NCBI GenBank assembly: GCA_035942915.1
Contig: DASZCR010000297.1
Coordinates: forward strand, 1-14,272
Length of the DNA: 14,272 nt
Reading direction: 5' to 3'
Source: DASZCR01 sp035942915
Lineage (GTDB): Bacteria > Acidobacteriota > Blastocatellia > Pyrinomonadales > Pyrinomonadaceae
Below are positions 6,672 through 12,856 of this stretch, in pieces. Position numbers and translations under genes: made by a program. Under the pieces are notes generated by a model. It saw nothing but the letters and a program-made list of their open reading frames with translations, was not told where the DNA came from and did no database searches. Position 1 is the first letter of the stretch. Every line of letters starts with the position of its first letter.

Positions 6672-7649
6672 TTGCCGCTGAATATCAGTAAGATAACGCA
6701 TTTTCTCAGGTACGCGCGGCTCTGCGTGCCGTTATCGCTCGCGCTCGCCATGTCGGCGACGGCGCTTGCTCAGGCGCAAACGCAGGCGACTACTGCCCGC
6801 GCCGGTCAACAGACGCAGCCACAGTCGGAACGCGTCGAGACGATTCGGTTTGAGAGCAAGCTGACGGGCAAAGTCCTGCCTTACAACGTTCTGCTGCCGC
6901 CGGACTATCATCGGGCGGCGGCCAAGACGAAGCGTTATCCCGTCCTCTACCTGCTGCACGGGCTGACGGGGCATTACACCAACTGGCTTGAGCGGACGCG
7001 TCTGGCCGATTACGCCGCCGCGCAAGACCTCATCATCGTCATGCCCGAAGGCAACAACGGTTGGTACAGCGACAGCGCGACCGTCGCGGCCGACAAATAC
7101 GAGAGTTACTTCATCGAAGAGTTGATGCCCGACGTTGAGCGCCGCTTTCGGACGCACGGCGCACGTGATGGCCGCGCCGTCGCAGGGCTTTCGATGGGCG
7201 GCTACGGCGCGCTCAAGTTCGGCGTCAAGCATCCGCAGTTGTTCTCTCTGGCGGCCTCGACGAGCGGCGCTGTCAGCGCGGCCTCTTGGCGGACGGAGGA
7301 CGAGGTCAAGACCACGCCGTTCATCAGACAGTCGCTCCTGCAAACCTTCGGCGCGCCAGACCATCCGGCGAAGGTCTCAAACGACCTCTTCAAACTCGTG
7401 CGCGAGTTGCCGTCCGAGCGGCTCGCGCGTCTTCCCTACTTCTACCTCGATTGCGGGACGGAGGACTCGCTCGGTCTGCTCGCGCCGAACCGCGCGCTGG
7501 CAGACCTCTTCGTCGAACGCAAAATCCCGCACGAGTATCGACAGCTACCCGGCACGCATAACTGGGCTTACTGGGACAGACAGGTGCGCGAAATCTTGAG
7601 ACTGACGGTCGAACGGCTGAAACCGGCCTCCGACACGGCAGCGAAATAG
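6672..7649 (+). CDS. Secreted esterase (FrmB/EstA-like alpha/beta hydrolase), copy 2
   Basis: The 325-residue product (from the TTG start) is a paralogue of the esterase encoded just upstream. Both share LPY-VLLPP, RYPV-YLLHG, LIIVMP-G-NGWY-DSATV-ADK, VAGLSMGGYGALKFG and YWDRQV. The N-terminus (about residues 11-35, ending ALAQA) looks like a cleavable Sec signal rather than the anchor of copy 1. Active-site residues are Ser174 in GLSMG, Asp260 or Asp265 in LDCGTED, and His296 in GTHNW. Relative to copy 1 it has an insertion in the cap region (about 205-220, WRTEDEVKTTPFIRQ). The reading frame is also open to a GTG at 6642, which would give 335 residues; the Shine-Dalgarno at 6656-6663 favours TTG at 6672. 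The M24 gene follows after 15 bp, so the two are probably co-transcribed. The substrate is unknown. Confidence 0.87.
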   Translation: MPLNISKITHFLRYARLCVPLSLALAMSATALAQAQTQATTARAGQQTQPQSERVETIRFESKLTGKVLPYNVLLPPDYHRAAAKTKRYPVLYLLHGLTGHYTNWLERTRLADYAAAQDLIIVMPEGNNGWYSDSATVAADKYESYFIEELMPDVERRFRTHGARDGRAVAGLSMGGYGALKFGVKHPQLFSLAASTSGAVSAASWRTEDEVKTTPFIRQSLLQTFGAPDHPAKVSNDLFKLVRELPSERLARLPYFYLDCGTEDSLGLLAPNRALADLFVERKIPHEYRQLPGTHNWAYWDRQVREILRLTVERLKPASDTAAK

Positions 7650-7664
7650 AACGGGGCGACGCTT

Positions 7665-9020
7665 ATGAAAACGACACGCATCAGAACGGCACTTCTCTCC
7701 TTCTTACTCTTTCTCGTCGCCGCGCACGTTCAGGAAGCGCGCGCGCAACAGCCGCAGTCATCTGCCCCGATGGAGGCGGCAGCAGCCGCTTCGGCCGCGC
7801 GCGTCGCAGAGATTCAGAGGGCGCTGCGCGAGGCGAACCTGCGCGGCTGGCTCTTCTACGACTTTCGTCTGAGCGACCCGCTCGCCTATCGCATCCTCAA
7901 GCTCAATCAGCAAGGCATCACGACGCGTCGCTGGTTCTACTACGTCCCTGCACAGGGCGAACCCGTCCGCATCGTCCACTCCATCGAGCGCGGCAAGCTC
8001 GACCAACTGCCCGGAGAGAAAAGAATCTACCGCTCGTGGCAAGACTTGCGCCGCGAGTTGTCTTTTGCCATCGCGCCGAGGCGCATCCCGCGCAGTCGCG
8101 TCCGCAACGCGCCGCGCGGCATTGCGATGCAGTATTCGCCGAACAACGACATCCCGTATGTCTCGCGCGTCGATGCGGGCACGATTGAATTGGTGCGCTC
8201 CGTTCCCGTCGAAGTCGTCAGCAGCGCAGACCTCGTCCAACGCTTCGAGGCCGTCTGGACGCCGGAGCAGCGCAACTCGCACATCGAAGCCTCCGACAAG
8301 ATTCATCGCATCATCATCGAGTCGTTCGACGAGATAGCGCGTCGCATCCGTGCGAACGAGCCGACGACCGAGTACGACATTCAGCAGTTCATGGTGCGAC
8401 GTTTCGAGGAGGAGGGGCTGACGAGCGACAACGAGCCGCCGATTGTGGCCGTCAACGCCAACAGCGCCAACCCGCACTACGAGCCGACGCGCGAGCGTCA
8501 CGCCCCTATTCGTCGCGGCGACTTCGTGCTCTTCGACGTCTGGGCGAAGCTGAAGCGTCCGGGCGCGGTCTACACAGACCAGAGTTGGACGGGCTACGTC
8601 GGCGAGACTGTGCCGGAAGAGCATGCGCGCATCTTCCGCATCGTGCGCGAGGCGCGCGACGCGGCTATCAACTTTGCCCGCGCCGCGACGCGCGACGGCA
8701 AGGTGATAACCGGCGCGCAGATTGACGACGTGGCGCGCGGCGTCATCTCACGCGCAGGCTACGCCGAACAGTTCCTCCATCGCACAGGCCACTCCATCGG
8801 CACGGAGGTTCACGGCAACGGCGTCAACATCGACAATCTTGAGACGAAGGACTCGCGCCGTCTGATTCCCGGCGTCGCCTTCTCCATCGAACCGGGCATC
8901 TACCTCGAAGGCAAATTCGGCATCCGCTCCGAAGTCGATGTCTACGTCAGCCAAAGCGACATCGAAGTCACGGGTCAACCCGTCCAGACCGAAGTCGTCG
9001 CCATACTGAAAAACAGGTGA
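7665..9020 (+). CDS. Secreted M24-family metallopeptidase (Xaa-Pro aminopeptidase-like)
   Basis: The 451-residue product has an N-terminal signal peptide (residues 1-28, hydrophobic LLSFLLFLVAA, cleavage near ARA-QQ). A creatinase-like N-terminal domain (about 45-190) precedes the pita-bread catalytic domain (about 205-445). All five expected metal ligands are visible: Asp291 (LFDVWAK), Asp305 (VYTDQSW), His376 (HRTGHSIG), Glu409 (FSIEPGIY) and Glu423 (GIRSEVDV), with His383 as a likely substrate-binding residue. The first two Asp residues are 14 apart, against 11 in E. coli PepP, with Trp-Ala-Lys where DxGA is usual; this marks a divergent M24 subgroup. It probably removes N-terminal residues before proline from peptides in the periplasm or outside. 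The gene lies 15 bp behind the second esterase. Its TGA stop lies inside the first heptamer of the repeat element at 9017. Confidence 0.88.
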   Translation: MKTTRIRTALLSFLLFLVAAHVQEARAQQPQSSAPMEAAAAASAARVAEIQRALREANLRGWLFYDFRLSDPLAYRILKLNQQGITTRRWFYYVPAQGEPVRIVHSIERGKLDQLPGEKRIYRSWQDLRRELSFAIAPRRIPRSRVRNAPRGIAMQYSPNNDIPYVSRVDAGTIELVRSVPVEVVSSADLVQRFEAVWTPEQRNSHIEASDKIHRIIIESFDEIARRIRANEPTTEYDIQQFMVRRFEEEGLTSDNEPPIVAVNANSANPHYEPTRERHAPIRRGDFVLFDVWAKLKRPGAVYTDQSWTGYVGETVPEEHARIFRIVREARDAAINFARAATRDGKVITGAQIDDVARGVISRAGYAEQFLHRTGHSIGTEVHGNGVNIDNLETKDSRRLIPGVAFSIEPGIYLEGKFGIRSEVDVYVSQSDIEVTGQPVQTEVVAILKNR

Positions 9021-9112
9021 TGGGTGATGGGTGATAGGTGATAGGAAAAATCCTGTCTTTGTCTTATCACCTATCACCTATCACTTATCACTTATCACCT
9101 ATCACCTATCAC
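9017..9112. repeat. Palindromic heptamer-repeat element, copy 1
   Basis: Four GTGATGG/GTGATAG heptamers (9017-9045) face seven CCTATCA/CTTATCA heptamers (9063-9112) in inverted orientation. They enclose a 17-nt core, AAAAATCCTGTCTTTGT (9046-9062). The left arm can fold onto the right as a long hairpin. The left heptamers contain TGA/TAG in any frame and supply the stop codon of the M24 gene (9018-9020). The right arm ends 13 bp before the phosphatase start. The core is the inverted equivalent of that in the element at 12722-12850. Heptamer arrays of this kind recall the short tandemly repeated sequences (STRR) known from cyanobacteria; mobility or function is not shown. Confidence 0.9.
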
Positions 9113-9125
9113 TAATTGATTCTTC

Positions 9126-9887
9126 ATGCTCAATTTCGCTATTCAGACGGCGCGGGATGCGGGGCGCGTGCTGGCAGAGAAGTTCGGCCGCGCGTCGCTC
9201 GAAGTGACTCATAAGGGCGACATAGACCTCGTGACGGAGGCCGACTTAGCGGCCGAGCGGCTCATCGTGGCGGCGATTCAGACGCATCATCCGCGCCACG
9301 CTATCCTCGCCGAAGAGTCCGGCGCGGGCGAACAGTCGTCGGAGTGGAAGTGGATTATCGACCCTCTCGACGGCACGACCAATTACGCGCACGGCTACCC
9401 TTGCTTCTGCGTCTCGGTCGCGCTGGAACATGCCGGGCAAATCGTCGTCGGCGTCATCTACGACCCCATTCGCGATGAGACTTTCGCGGCCGAGCGCGGC
9501 GAAGGCGCGACCTTGAACGGTCGCCGCGTGCGCGTCTCAAACGTCTCGGACTTGAACCGCGCGCTGCTCTGCACGGGCTTTCCCTACGACGTGCGCGAGC
9601 GTTCCGACTTCGCGCGCCACTTCTACAACTTCATCATGCAGGCGCAGGCCGTGCGCCGCGACGGCTCGGCCGCGCTCGACCTCGCCTACGTCGCCTGCGG
9701 TCGCTTCGACGGCTTCTGGGAAGAAGGCTTGCGTCCCTGGGATGTGGCGGCCGGTGTCCTCATCGTCGAGGAGGCGGGCGGACGCGTCTCGCATTACGAC
9801 GGCTCGCCGTTCGATGTCTACACGCCGCCCATCATGGTGAGCAACAATCTGATTCATGAAGAGATGATGCGCGTGCTGGCGATGTGA
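9126..9887 (+). CDS. Inositol monophosphatase family phosphatase
   Basis: The 253-residue cytoplasmic enzyme belongs to the Mg2+-dependent IMPase/SuhB/FBPase superfamily, which hydrolyses inositol phosphates, histidinol phosphate, or related sugar phosphates. Motif 1 is WIIDPLDGTTNY (76-87) with metal ligands Asp79 and Asp82; the acidic EES segment provides Glu63; motif 2 is RPWDVAAGVLIVEEAGG (203-219) with Asp206. The length is normal. The N-terminus (MLNFAIQTARDAGRVL) fits the family, so the ATG at 9126 is likely right, although no Shine-Dalgarno is present and the repeat element ends only 13 bp upstream. Specificity between inositol phosphate and other substrates cannot be read from sequence alone; the short length and lack of FBPase-type inserts favour an IMPase/SuhB-type enzyme. 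The kinase gene begins 59 bp after its stop. Confidence 0.92.
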   Translation: MLNFAIQTARDAGRVLAEKFGRASLEVTHKGDIDLVTEADLAAERLIVAAIQTHHPRHAILAEESGAGEQSSEWKWIIDPLDGTTNYAHGYPCFCVSVALEHAGQIVVGVIYDPIRDETFAAERGEGATLNGRRVRVSNVSDLNRALLCTGFPYDVRERSDFARHFYNFIMQAQAVRRDGSAALDLAYVACGRFDGFWEEGLRPWDVAAGVLIVEEAGGRVSHYDGSPFDVYTPPIMVSNNLIHEEMMRVLAM

Positions 9888-9931
9888 GTGAGGCTATTTC
9901 GGGTCGGTCGCAGAGGGTGTATGATAGACGC

Positions 9932-9937
9932 GAAGGA
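9932..9937 (+). promoter_or_regulatory. Shine-Dalgarno site fixing the kinase start
   Basis: GAAGGA lies 9 nt before the ATG at 9947. An in-frame GTG at 9884 overlaps the phosphatase stop, but the 21 residues it would add have no kinase-family counterpart. Confidence 0.65.
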
Positions 9938-9946
9938 AATCCGCAG

Positions 9947-11626
9947 ATGATTGCTCCCGACACACTGTTACAGAACCGCTACCTCGTCATCAAACAGATT
10001 GGCGAAGGCGGCATGGGCGCAGTCTATGTCGCCACAGACCAACGCTTCGGCAGCACCGTCGCGCTCAAGGAAACTTTCTTCACAGACCCTTCACTGCGCA
10101 GGGCGTTCGAGCGCGAGGCGCGTCTGCTGAACCGTCTGCGGCATCCCGCGTTGCCACGCGTCAGCGACCACTTCATGGAGGAAGACGGGCAGTTTCTCGT
10201 CATGGAGTTCATCGCCGGAGACGACCTCTCCGAGATGCTCAAAGTACGCGGTACGCCCTTCCCCGTCTCCGACGTGCTCGCGTGGGCTGACCAACTGCTT
10301 GACGCGCTCGACTACCTGCACACGCAAGACCCGCCGGTCGTCCACCGCGACATCAAGCCGCAAAACCTGAAACTCGCCGGGCGCAATCAGATTGTCCTTC
10401 TCGACTTCGGCCTCGCCAAAGGCACGCCCGCGCAACTGACCGCGCAGGGCAGCAGCGTCTTCGGCTACTCGCTCAACTACGCGCCCATCGAGCAGATGCA
10501 AGGCACGGGCACAGACCCGCGCAGCGACCTCTACTCGCTCGGCGCGACGCTCTATCACCTGCTCACAGGCGTCGCCCCGCCCGACGCCTTGACGCGTGCG
10601 ACGGCCGTCCTCAACGGCCAGCCAGACCCGCTCCGTCCGGCCGACGAAATCAACCCGCAGGTCTCAAGCAGCATCGCCTCCATCCTCGGCCGCAGTCTCG
10701 CGCAGAGCGCGGCGCAAAGACCGCAGACGGCGCACGAGATGCGCGAAGCCCTGCGCGCCGCCGCGCGCGAGACCGCGCACGCGACGGCTCAGACGACGGA
10801 GACCGCAGACGCGGCCGCGACGCGTCTTGCCACCGTCTCTCCCGACTCCTCCGAACAACAGACGCGCCTGCTCGGCTCGCGCACCTCTGCCGCCGCCTCC
10901 TCTTCGTCGAAGGAGACGAACGTGCAGGACTACGGCACGGCCGCCTCGACCGAGATGGCGACTCTCGTCGGCCACACCTCCGGCACGCAGCCCTCGCCTG
11001 CGACGCGCGTTGACTCGTCGCCCGCGCACGCGGCGACGGCGGAAGAGGCTTCAATCGTCACCAGAGTCAGACCGTCGCCCGCGCGCCGCTCGCGCGGCTT
11101 GCTGGTGGGCGGCATCGCCGCCGCCGTCGTCTGCATTGCCGCCATCGCAGGCGTCTACGCCTACATGCGTCAGACGCCCGCGCCCGCCAGCACGACGAGC
11201 ACGCAGAGCGCGACGCCGACGCCCCAAGCGACTCCTGAGCCGACGCCTGCCGTCCTCGCCACAGAGACGCAGACGCCCGCGCCAAGCCCTGCGACGCAGG
11301 CGCAGCGTCCCGGACGACAGCAGGGCAGAACCGCTGCCGGGAGCGACGCGGAAGCGCGACGCGGCGAAGCCGGACAGACGCCGCGCACGCCCGTCCCGCC
11401 CGATGCACGCGACTCCGAATTTGGACTCACGCCGGAAGAAGAGGCAGAGATTCAGCGTAACGCAGAGGAAGCGCGCCGTGAGGGTGAGCGCGCGCGGCGC
11501 GAGGCTCTGCGCGCCGTCAGGCAGATGCTCGAACAGCAGAGACGCCAGAGGATTCAGGAAGAACGCAGGCGACGCGATGAACAGCGACGCGGCCCCCTTC
11601 CCGTGCCCACGCCGCCCAGACCCTAG
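9947..11626 (+). CDS. Transmembrane Ser/Thr protein kinase (Hanks type, PknB-like)
   Basis: The 559-residue kinase has a cytoplasmic catalytic domain at about 10-272. Its motifs are complete: Gly-rich loop GEGGMG (19-24), Lys41 (VALK), Glu57 in helix C, HRDIKPQN (133-140, catalytic Asp135), DFGLA (153-157), an activation segment ending APIEQ (179-183) and DLYSLG (194-199). The residue before Asp135 is Arg, so it is an RD kinase controlled by activation-loop phosphorylation. Residues 273-383 are a Ser/Thr/Ala-rich linker with several TRL/TRV motifs. A single transmembrane helix follows at 384-406, then a Pro/Thr-rich extracytoplasmic stretch (410-490) and a charged, Arg/Glu-rich probable coiled coil (496-547) ending in Pro-rich residues. 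No PASTA or other known sensor domain is visible. A start at GTG 9884 is possible but less likely. The downstream gene is convergent, 15 bp away. Confidence 0.93.
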   Translation: MIAPDTLLQNRYLVIKQIGEGGMGAVYVATDQRFGSTVALKETFFTDPSLRRAFEREARLLNRLRHPALPRVSDHFMEEDGQFLVMEFIAGDDLSEMLKVRGTPFPVSDVLAWADQLLDALDYLHTQDPPVVHRDIKPQNLKLAGRNQIVLLDFGLAKGTPAQLTAQGSSVFGYSLNYAPIEQMQGTGTDPRSDLYSLGATLYHLLTGVAPPDALTRATAVLNGQPDPLRPADEINPQVSSSIASILGRSLAQSAAQRPQTAHEMREALRAAARETAHATAQTTETADAAATRLATVSPDSSEQQTRLLGSRTSAAASSSSKETNVQDYGTAASTEMATLVGHTSGTQPSPATRVDSSPAHAATAEEASIVTRVRPSPARRSRGLLVGGIAAAVVCIAAIAGVYAYMRQTPAPASTTSTQSATPTPQATPEPTPAVLATETQTPAPSPATQAQRPGRQQGRTAAGSDAEARRGEAGQTPRTPVPPDARDSEFGLTPEEEAEIQRNAEEARREGERARREALRAVRQMLEQQRRQRIQEERRRRDEQRRGPLPVPTPPRP

Positions 11627-11641
11627 ACGGTCTTCTCAAAC

Positions 11642-12334
11642 TCACAAAGCGGACTTGATGACGGCGGCGAGTTCTTCCGTCTCGCGTCGCGCGCAGGCGC
11701 GCGTGTCTTCACCGGGCAGCGGCGCGAGTCTGCGCAGGGGATGATAGATAATCTCTATCTGACTGAGGCGCGGCACGCGCCAGCCGCGCGGCCAGACGCG
11801 ATGTGCGCCGCGAATCGTGACGGGCAGAATCGGCACACCCGCTTCCAAAGCCATGCGCGCCGCGCCCGCCTTGAAACGCTTCATCTCGCCGTCGGCCAGT
11901 GCGCGCTCGCCTTCGGGGAAGATGGTCAGCGCGCCGCCCTGCCTGAGCCATTGCAGCGAGCGACGAATAGCCGTCGGGTCGCTGCCCTCGACCTGCAAAG
12001 GCCAAGAGCCGAACAGTTCCATCAGACGACCGAGCACAGGCCAGCGGAACGCTTCGCTCCACGCGAGAAAGCGGAGCGGGCGCATGATGGGCACGCTAAT
12101 CCAGAAAGGGTCAATGTAGGTCTGATGATTGGCAGCGATGATGAGACCACCGTCCTCTGTCGGCGGGATGTGCTCCGTGCCGTAGAAGCGTATGCGCCAG
12201 AGCGTCTTCGAGATGACGTGCGTGGCCGGGTGCGCCAGATTGAGCGCCCATTGCGGAAGCATCTTCGGCTCGTGCGTCTCCCGGCCTCGCTTTCTCGGCC
12301 GACGCCAGTTCGTCGTACCCGCGCCTTCTCTCAA
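11642..12334 (-). CDS. 1-acyl-sn-glycerol-3-phosphate acyltransferase (PlsC-like)
   Basis: The 230-residue product has the lysophosphatidate acyltransferase motifs: block I NHQTYID (His70 and Asp75, HX4D), the 'FLAWSEAFRWPVLGRLMELFGSW' segment, block III FPEGE (139-143) and block IV LPVTIRGA. It would transfer a fatty acyl group to lysophosphatidate in phospholipid synthesis, on the inner face of the inner membrane. The start is TTG at 12334. It is preceded at 7 nt by GGGGAGG (12342-12348), and its bases overlap the upstream stop (TTGA). A later ATG at 12262 (MLPQWAL) has only a distant purine stretch, so I prefer TTG, which gives a basic N-terminal extension of about 24 residues. Other acyltransferases of this family (lyso-ornithine lipid or lipid A-related) remain possible. 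The gene runs convergent to the kinase. Confidence 0.88.
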   Translation of the reverse strand: MREGAGTTNWRRPRKRGRETHEPKMLPQWALNLAHPATHVISKTLWRIRFYGTEHIPPTEDGGLIIAANHQTYIDPFWISVPIMRPLRFLAWSEAFRWPVLGRLMELFGSWPLQVEGSDPTAIRRSLQWLRQGGALTIFPEGERALADGEMKRFKAGAARMALEAGVPILPVTIRGAHRVWPRGWRVPRLSQIEIIYHPLRRLAPLPGEDTRACARRETEELAAVIKSAL

Positions 12335-12714
12335 AATGAATCCTCCCCGTCGAGGTTCTCATCAGAACTATCCTGCGCATCGCGTCGCCATGCGTCGCTC
12401 AGGCGACGGACGACCTCGCCTGTCGCTTCTTCAGACGCTTCAGACGCGTCGATGCGCGCGGGGCGCAGGCCGTCGAGCGAGGTAATCTTCAACTCCTCCC
12501 ACCATTCGGGGATGTCGCGTTCCGCCAGCGCGTCTTCGTTCCACAGGCCGCAACGCTCGCACTCGAAGCCCGTATAAAAGCGCGCCTCCTCCTTCGTCAA
12601 CCCGACGCCCGTCCGCGCATGGCACTGCGCGTCCGCGCAGTATCGCTCAATCTCCACCAGCAACAGTTCCCGCGCAAACGCGATGCGTCGTCTTACTTTT
12701 GAGCCTTCAGACAT
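12331..12714 (-). CDS. Small protein with CX4C...CX2C motif, function unknown
   Basis: I do not recognise this 127-residue protein. It has a basic, helical N-terminus (SKVRRRIAFARELLLVEIERY), then Cys26, Cys31 (followed by His32), Cys52 and Cys55, spaced CX4C-X20-CX2C as in a zinc-binding fold. 'ARFYTGFECERCGLWNE' resembles a zinc-ribbon knuckle. The C-terminal 50 residues are acidic (ending SSDENLDGEDSF). The start at 12714 was chosen because the reading frame above it, to 12816, is repeat-element sequence that translates to repetitive SPITHH. No Shine-Dalgarno precedes 12714, so this start is uncertain. The stop overlaps the PlsC-like gene's TTG start, suggesting a coupled pair. High coding quality and fit to its neighbours support a real gene. 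Confidence 0.7.
   Translation of the reverse strand: MSEGSKVRRRIAFARELLLVEIERYCADAQCHARTGVGLTKEEARFYTGFECERCGLWNEDALAERDIPEWWEELKITSLDGLRPARIDASEASEEATGEVVRRLSDAWRRDAQDSSDENLDGEDSF
12342..12348 (-). promoter_or_regulatory. Shine-Dalgarno site inside the upstream gene supporting a TTG start
   Basis: On the minus strand GGGGAGG lies 7 nt before the TTG at 12334-12332. It lies within the last codons of the small Cys-motif gene, as expected for translational coupling. Confidence 0.65.
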
Positions 12715-12721
12715 AAGAATA

Positions 12722-12850
12722 GTGATAGGTGATAGGTGATGGGTGATAGGACAAGAGTGATGGGTGATGGGTGATAGGTGATAGGACAAAACAGGATTTC
12801 TCCTATCACCTATCACTTATCACCCATCACTCCTTCCTATCACCCATCAC
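12722..12850. repeat. Palindromic heptamer-repeat element, copy 2
   Basis: The inner hairpin has a 29-nt left arm (12757-12785), a 16-nt loop ACAAAACAGGATTTCT (12786-12801) and a 29-nt right arm (12802-12830). The arms mismatch at two adjacent positions that would be G-U pairs in RNA. An outer 15-bp perfect stem (12736-12750 with 12836-12850) is separated by small 6- and 5-nt spacers. Two more heptamers extend left to 12722. The left inner arm is identical to the left arm of copy 1 (9017-9045), while the core is the reverse complement of copy 1's core with a one-base deletion and one substitution. The element lies 6 bp behind the PilZ stop. Confidence 0.9.
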
Positions 12851-12856
12851 TTTTCC

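Noticed and set aside
7758..8624. 288-codon minus-strand reading frame opposite the M24 gene
   Set aside because: It has no motifs, and the plus frame contains all M24 metal ligands.
9017..9112. Heptamer element as an insertion sequence
   Set aside because: It encodes no transposase and no target duplication could be identified; it could at most be a non-autonomous element.
9884..9946. GTG start for the kinase overlapping the phosphatase stop
   Set aside because: The added 21 residues have no family match, while ATG 9947 has GAAGGA at 9 nt and gives the usual kinase N-terminus.
11618..11633. AGACC-CTAGAC-GGTCT hairpin over the kinase stop as a terminator
   Set aside because: A 5-bp stem followed by only TCTC is too weak; convergent transcription may end here but the sequence does not show it.
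10596..11744. 382-codon plus-strand frame overlapping the kinase gene
   Set aside because: It translates to Arg/Pro low-complexity sequence, while the kinase frame has all catalytic motifs; it also runs into the convergent PlsC-like gene.
12722..12850. Heptamer arrays as a CRISPR array
   Set aside because: Units of 7 bp with no spacers and inverted arms do not fit CRISPR repeats, and no cas gene is present.
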